Source: RGIG1681 sp045650505
Lineage (GTDB): Bacteria; Bacillota; Clostridia; Christensenellales; UBA1242
NCBI GenBank assembly: GCA_045650505.1
Contig: JAZRRE010000031.1
Span: 101,161 to 165,160, forward strand
DNA length: 64,000 bases
Reading direction: 5' to 3'
Both the position numbers and the translations under genes were made by a program. The notes below the pieces were generated by a model, which did no database searches, was not told where the DNA came from, and was given only the letters and a program-made list of their open reading frames with translations. This document shows, one piece after another, positions 1 to 8,109 of this stretch (within the stretch, counting starts at the first letter, position 1; each line of letters begins with the position of its first letter).

Positions 1-703
1 TTGAATAATCAATGGTGTCACCATCAACACGAGGAGGGGTTCCCGTTTTGAAACGAAGCACATCAAAACCAATATCGATAAGTGATTTTGTTAAACCTTT
101 TGCATAAGGGAAACCTGATGGACCTGAATCTTTAATAATTTCACCGGTGATTGTTCTAGCGTTCAAATAAACGCCGGTTGTGAGAACCACTGCTTTGGTG
201 TAAAAAGTTTTTCCATCAGCAGTTTTAACAGCTTTAAGCTCACCATTTTCAACAACAACTTCGGTGCATTCTCCATCATAAATATAAAGGTTTTCTTGGT
301 TCTCAAGAGTTTTTTGCATTGAGCGGTGATAGCCGGTTTTGTCAATTTGTGCACGAAGACTTTGAACAGCAGGGCCTTTTCCCATATTGAGCATACGAAG
401 TTGAATGGTGTTTTTATCAGCTTCAATACCCATTTGACCACCGAGTGCATCGACTTCACAAACAATGTGTCCTTTTGCTGTTCCACCAATGCTTGGGTTG
501 CAAGGAAGGAACGCAATGTTGTCACGAACAAGGTTAATGATGAGTGTTTTTTGACCGGTTCTTGCAAGGGCTAAACAAGCCTCACAACCTGCGTGACCAG
601 CACCAACAACAACAGCATCAAAAGACTCACCATCAGTGATGGTGTATTCTTTGTTTTCTATATTCTTTTCATAGTCGGTGATGTCGTAATTTTGACTATT
701 CAT
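1..703 (-). CDS. mnmG: tRNA U34 carboxymethylaminomethyl-modification enzyme MnmG, 3' part outside the window
   Basis: Only the first 234 codons are present; the gene runs off the left edge. MnmG with MnmE installs the (carboxymethyl)aminomethyl group on U34 of tRNAs reading split codon boxes, using FAD, NADH and methylene-THF. The FAD-binding glycine-rich motif VVVGAGHAGCEA lies at residues 31-42 and is followed by the conserved CNPSIGGTAKGH and EVDALGGQMG blocks. The ATG at 703 has an AGGAG site 5 nt upstream, overlapping the TAG stop of the GNAT gene. About 28 residues precede the first FAD-fold strand, so the N-terminus is longer than in typical MnmG. It sits directly downstream of mnmE, its functional partner. 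Family assignment is firm. Confidence 0.96.
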   Translation of the reverse strand, partial: MNSQNYDITDYEKNIENKEYTITDGESFDAVVVGAGHAGCEACLALARTGQKTLIINLVRDNIAFLPCNPSIGGTAKGHIVCEVDALGGQMGIEADKNTIQLRMLNMGKGPAVQSLRAQIDKTGYHRSMQKTLENQENLYIYDGECTEVVVENGELKAVKTADGKTFYTKAVVLTTGVYLNARTITGEIIKDSGPSGFPYAKGLTKSLIDIGFDVLRFKTGTPPRVDGDTIDYS

Positions 704-711
704 AAGTTCTC

Positions 712-1272
712 CTAAATTTTTTCTTTTTTTGAAGCAATCACGCTTTGAAGTGATTTGTTCAATGTTTTTGCACAAAGATAATCTTCGCTGTTTGTTTGTT
801 CAAGTTCAAAACCGAAGTTTGAAAACAAGTGTTTGCTTGCTTCGTTGTCTTTGTGAATATAACAGAAAATGCTTTTTGGTTTAATGCCTGCGTGCTTTTT
901 GAAGTTTCCAAAAAGTTCAGTTAGCATTTCGTTTCCATAACCCAAGTGTTGATAGTTTGGGTTTAAAACAATGTATTGAAAAAACATTTCTGGGTGAGGG
1001 GTGTCGATGTCAAACACATCGAAAATAATAAACCCCAAAATTTCGTTTTTGTCAGTTTTTGCAACCAGCATTTTTTTGATTTCACTTTTGCCGATTGAAA
1101 AATGTTCATAATTGGTGGCAATAAGCTCTCCAAGACCAAAAATAAGGTCGTCTTCTAAAATGAAATGTCTGATTGATTCATACTCTGGCTTTCCGCGATA
1201 AAGGGTGTCCCAACTTTCAATTTGAGGCTTGTCAGCTTCAAGATTTATTGGTTCAAGTTTAAAAGTTTTCAT
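712..1272 (-). CDS. GNAT-family N-acetyltransferase
   Basis: A 186-residue GNAT-fold protein expected to transfer an acetyl group from acetyl-CoA to an amine; the substrate cannot be read from the sequence. The acetyl-CoA motif A is the strand-loop YIVLNPNYQHLGYG (residues 100-113), with the pyrophosphate-binding Q-x-x-G-x-G pattern as QHLGYG. Motif B is around residues 141-156 (NEASKHLFSNFGFE). The ATG at 1272 follows an AAAGGA site. It lies between mnmE (17 nt away) and mnmG (8 nt away), so it is co-transcribed with the two MnmEG subunits. That placement is unusual but gives no proof of a role in tRNA modification. Confidence 0.85.
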   Translation of the reverse strand: MKTFKLEPINLEADKPQIESWDTLYRGKPEYESIRHFILEDDLIFGLGELIATNYEHFSIGKSEIKKMLVAKTDKNEILGFIIFDVFDIDTPHPEMFFQYIVLNPNYQHLGYGNEMLTELFGNFKKHAGIKPKSIFCYIHKDNEASKHLFSNFGFELEQTNSEDYLCAKTLNKSLQSVIASKKEKI

Positions 1273-1289
1273 AAGCGATTCCTTTAGTT

Positions 1290-2645
1290 TTATTTTCCTA
1301 AACAGAATTTTTTGAAAATAGCGTCGATAATTTCTTCACTTGTGGTATTTCCTGTGATTTCGCCGATTGCATTATAAGCCTCTTTGATATCAATCGAAAC
1401 AAGGTCAAGAGTGTCAGCAGAAATATTTTCTGCTGCTTGGTCAAGTGCTTGTTTTGCACGGGTGAGGGCATCTTTGTGGCGTTCATTTGTGATAACCACA
1501 CTGTCAGCAGGAATGCTTGAAATTTGTGTGAGTTCCAAAATTTTAGCTTTAAGTTCGTTAACACCAGAGCCTGTTGCTGTGCTGATTAAAATTTCATTTT
1601 CAAAAACCTTGTCATTTTTTGTTTCAAGGTCGCTCTTTGTTTTCAAAACGATATATTTTGAGTTTTGAATGCTGTCAAAAATTTCAGCATCTTCTTTTGA
1701 AAATTCTCTTGATGAGTCAACAAGAAAAAGCACAATGTCTGCTTGCTTGATTAAATTTTTTGCTTTGTCAACGCCAATTTTTTCAACCTTGTCAGCGGTG
1801 TCGTGAATGCCAGCGGTGTCAATAAGATTAACCTTTACATCATCAAGCAAGAAACTGTCTTCAATGGTGTCACGAGTTGTTCCTGCAACATCGGTAACGA
1901 TTGCTCTTTCTTTTTGAAGAAGGAAATTGAGAAGACTAGATTTTCCAACATTAGGTTTTCCAACAATCAAAACATTGATTCCGGATTTGATTAAACTTCC
2001 GGCTTTGGCAGTTTTCAAAACTTCGCCAATTTTTGAAGATAGGGCAGTGAGCCTTTCTTTAACATTTGCTTTTGTGATATATTCAATGGTTTCTTCAGGG
2101 TAATCAAAAGAAACTTCAATTTCGCTTAAGATATCAGTGAGTTCATTAGCAGCATCAAATGCGAGTTTGCTTAAGTTTCCTGAAAGAAGTTTAAATCCTG
2201 CACGAACTTCTGCGTCACTTTCAGCATTAATCATATCAATCATACCTTCGGCAGAAGAAAGTGTCATTTTTCCATTCAAGAATGCACGCTTTGTAAACTC
2301 TCCATTAGTTGCAAGTCGTGCACCAAGTTTTAAGCATTCCTTGGTGATTCCGTTTGCGATTTGTGTTCCACCGTGACATTGAAATTCAACAAGGTCTTCA
2401 CCGGTGTAAGTGAATGGTGCTTTGAACACAACGCACATAGCCTGCTCATCAAAAGCACTTGTTTTCACTGTTCCAAGAGTAAGCATTCTTGGGGTGAGCA
2501 TAGATGCTGTTTTATTTTTTGCAGTAGAAAAGAGCTGGTCAGCAATTTTGATTGCATTTTCACCAGAAAGTCTAACTATAGAAATCGCACCAGAGCTTGC
2601 TCCGGTTGAGATTGCAACGATTGTTTCTTGATTTAAATTTGCCAT
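1290..2645 (-). CDS. mnmE: tRNA modification GTPase MnmE
   Basis: A 451-residue K+-dependent G protein that works with MnmG on tRNA U34. The N-terminal formyl-THF-binding domain has EFQCHGG and GEFTKRAFLNGK. The inserted G domain carries G1 GKPNVGKSS at about residues 229-237, then GTTRDT and DTAG. The C-terminus ends in FCLGK, matching the essential CxGK tail of the family. I place the start at the ATG at 2645; a TTG three codons upstream is in frame but gives a non-conserved extension. There is no Shine-Dalgarno sequence. Instead a TATAAT box ends 9 nt before the ATG, which suggests a leaderless mRNA (see the promoter entry). Confidence 0.96.
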   Translation of the reverse strand: MANLNQETIVAISTGASSGAISIVRLSGENAIKIADQLFSTAKNKTASMLTPRMLTLGTVKTSAFDEQAMCVVFKAPFTYTGEDLVEFQCHGGTQIANGITKECLKLGARLATNGEFTKRAFLNGKMTLSSAEGMIDMINAESDAEVRAGFKLLSGNLSKLAFDAANELTDILSEIEVSFDYPEETIEYITKANVKERLTALSSKIGEVLKTAKAGSLIKSGINVLIVGKPNVGKSSLLNFLLQKERAIVTDVAGTTRDTIEDSFLLDDVKVNLIDTAGIHDTADKVEKIGVDKAKNLIKQADIVLFLVDSSREFSKEDAEIFDSIQNSKYIVLKTKSDLETKNDKVFENEILISTATGSGVNELKAKILELTQISSIPADSVVITNERHKDALTRAKQALDQAAENISADTLDLVSIDIKEAYNAIGEITGNTTSEEIIDAIFKKFCLGK

Positions 2646-2654
2646 AACAAACAA

Positions 2655-2682
2655 ATTATAACACTTTTTAAAGATTTTTCAA
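2655..2682 (-). promoter_or_regulatory. Promoter of mnmE, predicted leaderless
   Basis: On the minus strand TTGAAA (2682-2677), a 16-bp spacer and TATAAT (2660-2655) form a good SigA-type promoter. Only 9 nt separate the -10 box from the mnmE ATG, so transcription would start about 2-3 nt before the start codon. Confidence 0.7.
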
Positions 2683-2761
2683 TAATATTTTGTTATTTTT
2701 TAATAATTTAAATAATTTTTATTTTTAAGGCAAAGTTTAGAAAATTATATAAATCAAAGAT

Positions 2762-2791
2762 TTGTTTAAATGATTTTAGTTGTGATATAAT
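2762..2791 (+). promoter_or_regulatory. Promoter for the 2818 orphan gene
   Basis: TTGTTT (2762-2767), an 18-bp spacer and TATAAT (2786-2791) lie 26 nt upstream of the ATG at 2818. The region is divergent from the mnmE promoter. Confidence 0.55.
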
Positions 2792-2817
2792 GAAAAAGTA
2801 AAGGAAATGGTGGCAAA

Positions 2818-3417
2818 ATGTTAGATTTAGAAGAGATTAGAAAAGAAGATATGGCAAATGGAAGATTCGATATTTATACCGATGATATCGACTTCACTGA
2901 TGAACAATACACCGAACTTCGATTGAAAGATAAAGTTAGAGTTTCAAGTATAAATCCTGTTGATATTGAAAATTCAGCAATTTTTGAACATATTAAAAAA
3001 GTAACAGATTACATAAAGCGTGTGGCAGATGCTGTTCTTCCAAACGGATATAGGGTGATTGATAACAAAATTATGTCTTATGTTAAAGTGATTTTAAATG
3101 AGGTTCATAAAAACCCTTATGCCCTAGAAAATGTGAGTGAAGAACTTTTCAAAGAAAATTATTTGCTTGAGGCAATTTTGTTTCGTGATGTTATTACAAG
3201 AGCAAATGCTTATAAACTTCAATATGGTGATGATGCTGATGATGATGTGCTTGGTGCTCTTTATGCTGAATTTACAATAAGAGAAGAAATTGTTAAGCGC
3301 AAAAAATATCGTCAAAGAAATTTTAGCAAAAACATTGTTGTTAAAAGAACAGATGAAGTTCTTAACCATGATGATAGATATGATGTTTCAAAAATTCATC
3401 TTGATGATGAATATTAA
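2818..3417 (+). CDS. Uncharacterised acidic protein, 199 residues
   Basis: I do not recognise this protein. It has no signal peptide or membrane segment, so it is probably cytoplasmic. The N-terminal 45 residues are acidic and polar (DDIDFTDEQY); a helical core follows (about residues 55-150), with a basic patch KRKKYRQR near residues 160-170 and an acidic C-terminus DDEY. The ATG has an AAGGAAATGG ribosome site. It is the only plus-strand gene inside the minus-strand mnm/rpmH block, has its own promoter and ends in a terminator shared with jag. The reading frame uses the same codons as neighbouring housekeeping genes, so it looks like a resident, expressed gene. Confidence 0.75.
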   Translation: MLDLEEIRKEDMANGRFDIYTDDIDFTDEQYTELRLKDKVRVSSINPVDIENSAIFEHIKKVTDYIKRVADAVLPNGYRVIDNKIMSYVKVILNEVHKNPYALENVSEELFKENYLLEAILFRDVITRANAYKLQYGDDADDDVLGALYAEFTIREEIVKRKKYRQRNFSKNIVVKRTDEVLNHDDRYDVSKIHLDDEY

Positions 3418-3424
3418 ACAAAAA

Positions 3425-3448
3425 AACACTTGGAAATTTCCAAGTGTT
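3425..3448. terminator. Bidirectional terminator between the 2818 gene and jag
   Basis: A near-perfect 24-bp palindrome (AACACTTGG and its complement around AAATTT), flanked by A-run and T-run, lies between two convergent genes. Confidence 0.9.
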
Positions 3449-3452
3449 TTTA

Positions 3453-4175
3453 TTAGTTGTCATCTGAACGAGATTCGCTTGCTTTGTTATCAGCAGGAAT
3501 TTCTTTAATTGTTTCGTCTTCAAAATAATCATCAGTTTTGTCTGCATTTTTTGGACGAGTGATGTTGCTTTTAAGTTTAACCATAACATATCTGTTTGGT
3601 TCGTTGCCATAGCTTTCGGTGATAACTTTATCGTGGTCAGCAAGGGCAGAGTGAATGATTCTTCTTTCATAAGAGTTCATTGCTTCAAACTTAAATTCTT
3701 TATGTTCACGAATAACTTTGCCTGCAGTTCTTTTTGCAAGGTTTGTCAAAATTTCTTGACGCTTTTTAGCATAGTTGTTGCTATCTACTGTAACTCTTTT
3801 GATTTCTTCTCTTGTTTTTCCATTGTTATAAATTGCGTTTGCAATAATTTGGAATTCTTCAATAGAGTCACCACGCTTTCCAATAAAGAGTGCTGAATCT
3901 TCACCTGTAACGTTAACGAAGAAATCACTTTCTCTTTCTTCAACATAAACGTTAAGGTTAAGACCCATAAGATTAATTAATTTTTCAATAAGTTCTTTAA
4001 CTTTTGCTTCTTCTTCAGATGAAGTGTTAAGTGAAATTCTAACTCTTGCTTTATTAAAAAGACCAGCTTGTTCAAGAATTTCGATATTAACATCTTCTCT
4101 TGAAACTCCGAGTTTATAAAGTCCAATTTCAATAGCTTGTTCAGCGGTTTTTCCTTGTGTTTCAATACTTTTCAT
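3453..4175 (-). CDS. jag: Jag/KhpB RNA-binding protein (Jag-N, KH, R3H domains)
   Basis: A 240-residue cytoplasmic RNA-binding protein, in other Bacillota linked to cell-division and cell-wall regulation with KhpA. The order is Jag-N (residues 1-50, KTAEQAIEIGLYKLGVSREDV), a linker, a KH domain with FIGKRGDSIEEFQ (about 115-128) and an R3H domain ending in YERRIIHSALADHDKV and RYVMVKL. The linker is short, giving one of the more compact forms of the protein. It starts 2 nt after yidC ends, with its AGGAG inside the yidC 3' end. It closes the rpmH-rnpA-yidD-yidC-jag operon, the conserved arrangement of the phylum. Confidence 0.95.
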   Translation of the reverse strand: MKSIETQGKTAEQAIEIGLYKLGVSREDVNIEILEQAGLFNKARVRISLNTSSEEEAKVKELIEKLINLMGLNLNVYVEERESDFFVNVTGEDSALFIGKRGDSIEEFQIIANAIYNNGKTREEIKRVTVDSNNYAKKRQEILTNLAKRTAGKVIREHKEFKFEAMNSYERRIIHSALADHDKVITESYGNEPNRYVMVKLKSNITRPKNADKTDDYFEDETIKEIPADNKASESRSDDN

Positions 4176-4177
4176 TT

Positions 4178-5356
4178 TTATTTCTCCTGTAGTTTTCCTT
4201 TTTTGATTAATCGATTAGCTTCTTTTTCAAGCACTTCTTCAACTTCTGCTTGTTGTTTTTTGGTGAGCTTATTGATGATAAGCACTGTGATTTCACCTAA
4301 AACGATGCCTGCAATTGAGTTTGCAATAAGGTAAAGACCGAAGCAGGCTGATGATGTGAATGCGAATCCAACCATAATGAGAGGAAGAATAAATTTCATA
4401 ATCTTCATTGTTCTTTCAGTTTGGTCAGTTGCTTTAACAAGTTTTTGTGCTTTTTTGTTATGAAGTTTTGTGTGAAGGTCGGTTATCCATTGAGAGAAGA
4501 AAGATAACACACCAACAGCAATTGCGATAATCAAGAAACCGTTTTGTGGTCTTGCAGAATTATCAACAACAGAGTTTGCAATTCTTGTATATTTTTCTTC
4601 ATTAATTTCTTCTTCGATGTATGTGGTGTAACTTCCGGTTGAAGAGCTAATAAGTTTTTCATAAGTTGGAAGTGGGGAAGTTGGGGCATCTGCAACCCAA
4701 AGGTTTGTTACCCAAAGCCAACTTTCTTTCTTTTCACTCCAGCAATCAAGCATTGCTTTTTCAGCTTCTGCAGTTGCTTCATAATAATAATTTGAATTTA
4801 CTTGGAAAATAGGGTCATCTTTGTCTGCATTGTTTACGTTTGCGTTAATCCAAGCATTTGCTGTGGTTTCATCAACAATGGTTTCATCACCGGTTTTTTC
4901 ACGAAGTGATGAAACGTATTCACCAACATAAGTTTGCTCGAGTGTTTCATATTGATTAATCATTTCATAAGCTGCAACTTTTCTGATTGATGAATAGAAA
5001 GTGAAGAATACAACCATAGTAACAATCATATTTATAGCCATAACAATACAACTTGTGCCGGCTTTGAATCCTTCTCTTTTATAAAGTGATTGTGTTTGTA
5101 TTCTAATTTGTTCTTGATTAGCACCAAACTTCTTTTTAATTTTTGCAATTTGTGGTGATAACTTTTTTTGAACAAGGTTTTGCTTTTTTGATGAATATTT
5201 AACGAAAAATTCAAGTGGACTCATTATAAGTTTGATAAGAAGTGTAACAAATAAAATTGTCCAACCGAAATTTCCAAAAGCGCCTTGAACAAAGTAAATT
5301 AGTTTTGACCAAAGGTCATTTGGTGCATTAGCTAAAACAAGCGATAAAGCGTTCAT
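4178..5356 (-). CDS. yidC: YidC/Oxa1-family membrane protein insertase with enlarged extracytoplasmic loop
   Basis: This 392-residue protein inserts membrane proteins, alone or with SecYEG. Transmembrane segments lie at about 26-46, 101-121, 272-290, 320-337 and 340-362, with the basic cytoplasmic hairpin at 52-95 and the hallmark WLWVTNLWVADAP at 213-225. Two things are odd. The region between TM2 and the WLW motif is expanded by about 90 residues of polar, acidic sequence. The groove arginine that normally sits in TM1 (I-R-L-I in the family) is lysine here (K42, IKLIMSPL). There is no lipobox. The ATG at 5356 has AAGGAG. It follows yidD by 9 nt and precedes jag by 2 nt. Confidence 0.94.
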   Translation of the reverse strand: MNALSLVLANAPNDLWSKLIYFVQGAFGNFGWTILFVTLLIKLIMSPLEFFVKYSSKKQNLVQKKLSPQIAKIKKKFGANQEQIRIQTQSLYKREGFKAGTSCIVMAINMIVTMVVFFTFYSSIRKVAAYEMINQYETLEQTYVGEYVSSLREKTGDETIVDETTANAWINANVNNADKDDPIFQVNSNYYYEATAEAEKAMLDCWSEKKESWLWVTNLWVADAPTSPLPTYEKLISSSTGSYTTYIEEEINEEKYTRIANSVVDNSARPQNGFLIIAIAVGVLSFFSQWITDLHTKLHNKKAQKLVKATDQTERTMKIMKFILPLIMVGFAFTSSACFGLYLIANSIAGIVLGEITVLIINKLTKKQQAEVEEVLEKEANRLIKKGKLQEK

Positions 5357-5365
5357 AAAATCTCC

Positions 5366-5641
5366 TTACATAAAATATTTATATTTTCTTTTTGGGTTGA
5401 TAGGCACAGGGTCTGTGCCACCTTTTGATTTAGGATTGCATCTTATAAGTCTTTTTGCTGATAGTTTTAAACCAACAAAAAAACCCCACTCGGCAAAACA
5501 ACTGCTCGCATAAATCGAGCAAGTAGGTGTGTATTTGCATGCGTGGGGAATAAATGGTGAGATGCAAAACTTGAATATTGCAACAAGAAATAATGCAATA
5601 TATTTTGGAATGCTAATAATCACTTTAAGAATTTTCTTCAT
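5366..5641 (-). CDS. yidD: YidD, membrane protein insertion efficiency factor
   Basis: A 91-residue protein of the YidD family, which assists YidC-dependent insertion at the inner leaflet. The family core is clear: FCISPFIPHACKYTPTCS (about 26-43) followed by YASSCFAEWG and RLIRCNPKSKGGTDPVP. The N-terminal 25 residues form an amphipathic or membrane-associated helix. It overlaps the 3' end of rnpA by 17 nt, suggesting translational coupling, and it precedes yidC, its partner. The usual order is kept. Confidence 0.95.
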   Translation of the reverse strand: MKKILKVIISIPKYIALFLVAIFKFCISPFIPHACKYTPTCSIYASSCFAEWGFFVGLKLSAKRLIRCNPKSKGGTDPVPINPKRKYKYFM

Positions 5642-5981
5642 TGACTTTCAAAATGTCTGCCTTTTTAATAAGGTTTGAATATTGATTAGATAATTCTTCA
5701 AACGAAAAGTTCAAAATATTTTCTCTTGCAACTACAATAATATTATAGTTTTGTTTGAGATTTGGCAAACTTTTTCTAACAATTTCACGAAGTCTTCTTT
5801 TCACAAGGTTGCGAATGGTTGCTTTTCCAATTTTCTTTGTTACAGCAAAACCAACTTTGATACTTTTTGTTTTTGAAGGCAAAAAGTATAAGACTATCGC
5901 ACTTGAAGAAAGGTGTGTGCCATTTTTATAAATATAATTAAACTGATAACGTTTTTTTAATCTGTTAACCTTATTAAGCAT
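5625..5981 (-). CDS. rnpA: Ribonuclease P protein component RnpA
   Basis: The 118-residue protein subunit of RNase P, which helps the catalytic RNA mature the 5' ends of tRNAs. The family signature is present as RNLVKRRLREIVR (about residues 57-69), preceded by VGFAVTKKIGKA. The N-terminal MLNKVNRLKKRYQF is typical. The ATG at 5981 has an AAGGA site. It lies 15 nt downstream of rpmH and overlaps yidD. The partner RNA (rnpB) is not in this window. Confidence 0.96.
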   Translation of the reverse strand: MLNKVNRLKKRYQFNYIYKNGTHLSSSAIVLYFLPSKTKSIKVGFAVTKKIGKATIRNLVKRRLREIVRKSLPNLKQNYNIIVVARENILNFSFEELSNQYSNLIKKADILKVNEENS

Positions 5982-5995
5982 AACATTCCTTCAAA

Positions 5996-6133
5996 TTATT
6001 TTCTAATAAGTTCTTTGCGACCTTTGTTTCTTCTTCTAGCGAGTACTCTTCTTCCACCTTTAGTTCTCATTTTAGCTCTAAAACCATGAACTTTGTTTTT
6101 ATGGTTTTTCTTAGGTTGATAAGTTCTTTTCAT
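5996..6133 (-). CDS. rpmH: Ribosomal protein bL34
   Basis: A 45-residue basic large-subunit protein of the form MKRTYQPKK...KVHGFRAKM...GRRVLARRRNKGRK. I place the start at the ATG at 6133, preceded by AGGAG at a spacing of about 10 nt. Longer in-frame versions beginning further upstream have no family similarity. It is the first gene of the rpmH-rnpA-yidD-yidC-jag operon and has a strong promoter 58-87 nt upstream. Confidence 0.97.
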   Translation of the reverse strand: MKRTYQPKKNHKNKVHGFRAKMRTKGGRRVLARRRNKGRKELIRK

Positions 6134-6190
6134 AATAAATTTGCTCCTATATATTTTTTGATAAATGCCAAAAGGCATAATTTCTATCAT

Positions 6191-6220
6191 ATTATAAACG
6201 AGAGCCTATGGTTTTGTCAA
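6191..6220 (-). promoter_or_regulatory. Promoter of the rpmH operon
   Basis: On the minus strand there is a consensus TTGACA (6220-6215), an 18-bp spacer and a consensus TATAAT (6196-6191). The leader of about 50 nt holds a small GCC/GGC hairpin near 6167-6178. Confidence 0.85.
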
Positions 6221-6233
6221 GAACTAAAAACAA

Positions 6234-6262
6234 TAAAAAAGCTCTGGCAAACCCGCCAGAGC
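6234..6262 (-). terminator. Terminator of the dnaA-dnaN operon
   Basis: An 8-bp perfect stem, GCTCTGGC with GCCAGAGC (6241-6248/6255-6262), is followed on the minus strand by a T-run (6240-6234). It separates the dnaA-dnaN unit from the rpmH promoter. Confidence 0.88.
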
Positions 6263-6281
6263 CTAAAATTTTAAGTAAATA

Positions 6282-6977
6282 TTATTTTGTTTCTTCAACA
6301 GCAGCTTTTTTAACAACGCGAATAACACGTTTAACAAGGCAAGCGTTGATGAATTTTTTAGTCTTTTTGAGTGAAACAAGGAATGCAATATAAAGTGCGA
6401 TATTCACCACAATCATTGCAGACATTGAAAGCACAAAATAAGAAAGTGTTGAAGTGATTCCTGATTCAAAGAATAAAATTTTAACAGCAGAAACTACAAA
6501 TTGAATAACTGTTGAAAACGCAAGTGAATAGCAAAGAACAGAGAATGTGATAAATTTATTTGATGCTTTAAGTCTGTTCTTTTCATCTTTTTGAACGTTA
6601 TAGAAGATTGAAACACTCAAAATGTTGATTAAGAATGCAATGTAAGCATAGAAAATAATGATTCCAATTTTGTTAAGGTAAAGCCCTGCAAGGTAATATG
6701 TGTTTGTAAAGAGGAAAAATGCGATATAAAACATTATTCGAAGCCAAGAAGGGAACATAATACTCTTAAATTTTGAAATTGAAAATCCAAAAATATAAAG
6801 TGCCAAACAGCAAAGTGCTAAAATGTATGCTGCCACATAGCTAAACTTTTCAGGAACTGAAAAGCTTGTGATTCCAAAAAGATTAAATGAAATCAAAAGC
6901 AAGTGAATAGCAGTGAAAAATAGCGCAAATGATAAAGTTAAGTTGCAGGCAAATTCGTTTTTAGTAATTTTTTTCAT
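6282..6977 (-). CDS. Uncharacterised multi-pass membrane protein
   Basis: A protein of 231 residues with about six hydrophobic segments, roughly at residues 12-32, 45-65, 81-101, 105-125, 138-166 and 181-205. The C-terminus is strongly basic (KKTKKFINACLVKRVIRVVKKA), so it should face the cytoplasm. I do not recognise a family. I prefer the ATG at 6977: the AAAGGA in the dnaN stop region is well spaced for it and too close to the ATG at 6983. It is the last gene of the dnaA-dnaN unit, 11 nt after dnaN. Such a gene is not part of the usual dnaA-dnaN operon, and its role is unknown. Confidence 0.75.
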   Translation of the reverse strand: MKKITKNEFACNLTLSFALFFTAIHLLLISFNLFGITSFSVPEKFSYVAAYILALCCLALYIFGFSISKFKSIMFPSWLRIMFYIAFFLFTNTYYLAGLYLNKIGIIIFYAYIAFLINILSVSIFYNVQKDEKNRLKASNKFITFSVLCYSLAFSTVIQFVVSAVKILFFESGITSTLSYFVLSMSAMIVVNIALYIAFLVSLKKTKKFINACLVKRVIRVVKKAAVEETK

Positions 6978-6988
6978 AGTCATATCCT

Positions 6989-8092
6989 TTATTCAACGAT
7001 TCTAACAGGGAGAATTAAATATAAATATTTATCTTCTTCAGCAGAGCAAATTGTGCAAGGCGCAATTTGAGAAGTGAAATTCATTTTAATAAATTCATCA
7101 GTGATTGTGTGCATACAATCGCTTAAATATCTTGCGTTGAAAGCAATTTGCAAATCTTTTCCATCAAGAGAGATTGTGATGTTTTCGGTAACATTACCAA
7201 TGTTTGAAGCAGAGGTGAGTGTTAAAATTCTATCACGAATATCAAATTTAACAAGATTGTTCTTGTCCATTCTAGCAAGCAAACTTGCTCTCTCTAAACC
7301 ATCTTCAAGTTGAGCTTTGCTAACGAGAATAGTTGTTGTTGTGCTAACAGGAATAACTTTGTGATAGTCAATAAATTCACCCTCTAAAAGTCTAGTGATG
7401 ATTCTAACAGAACCGTCATCAATCATCATATGGTTTGCACCAATCAAGATGTCAATATAATCATCGTTTCCATCAATAAGCTTTGAAATTTCGTTAAGGC
7501 TTCTTGCTGGAATGATGCAAGACATTTTGTTTGAAGTGCATTTAACTTCTGTTTTAACCATTGCAAGACGATATCCATCAAGAGCAACTGCTGTCATTGT
7601 GTTGTTTTCAATTTCAAAAAGGCAACCTTTCAAAATTGGTCTAGCATCATCAACAGCAACAGAGAAAATTGTTTTTTCAATAAGCTCTTTAAGGTCAGTT
7701 CTTTTGATTGTGATTTTTTCAGGTGTTGAAAGTTCACGAATGATAGGGAATTCATCAGCTGAAAGGCATTGAAGATAACCCTCACTGTCGGTATATTTAA
7801 TTTTGATAGTGTTTTGGTCGGTAAGTGTGAGTTCAATTTGTTCGTTTGAAAGTTTTTTCACAAAGTCAGCAAAGAACTTTCCAGGAACAACCACATCACC
7901 AGGAATTTTAACATCTGCAGCAATTGTCTTTTCAATAGAAATTTCAAGGTCAGTTGCAGAAAGTGTTAAAGTGTCTTCGCTTGCGTGAAGCTTGATACCT
8001 TCAAGTATAGGATTTGTTGTTCTAACAGCAGTTGCACGAATAACCTTTAAAACTGCATCGCTTAAATCTAATCCTTCACAAATAAGTTTCAT
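6989..8092 (-). CDS. dnaN: DNA polymerase III sliding clamp (beta subunit) DnaN
   Basis: The 367-residue clamp that encircles DNA and tethers the replicative polymerase and repair enzymes. It has the typical three-domain layout, with conserved stretches GDVVVPGKFFADFVKKL (domain I), DDARPILKGCLFEIEN and ALDGYRLA (domain II) and the C-terminal YLILPVRI with a hydrophobic cleft. Length matches the family. It lies 17 nt downstream of dnaA in the same operon. It is not followed by the small S4-domain gene and recF as in most Bacillota; recF is instead on the other strand beyond dnaA. Confidence 0.97.
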   Translation of the reverse strand: MKLICEGLDLSDAVLKVIRATAVRTTNPILEGIKLHASEDTLTLSATDLEISIEKTIAADVKIPGDVVVPGKFFADFVKKLSNEQIELTLTDQNTIKIKYTDSEGYLQCLSADEFPIIRELSTPEKITIKRTDLKELIEKTIFSVAVDDARPILKGCLFEIENNTMTAVALDGYRLAMVKTEVKCTSNKMSCIIPARSLNEISKLIDGNDDYIDILIGANHMMIDDGSVRIITRLLEGEFIDYHKVIPVSTTTTILVSKAQLEDGLERASLLARMDKNNLVKFDIRDRILTLTSASNIGNVTENITISLDGKDLQIAFNARYLSDCMHTITDEFIKMNFTSQIAPCTICSAEEDKYLYLILPVRIVE

Positions 8093-8109
8093 AATATTCT
8101 CCTTAAATT

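Noticed and set aside
2645..2654. TTG start three codons upstream of the mnmE ATG
   Set aside because: It adds a non-conserved extension and has no ribosome site; the ATG matches the family start.
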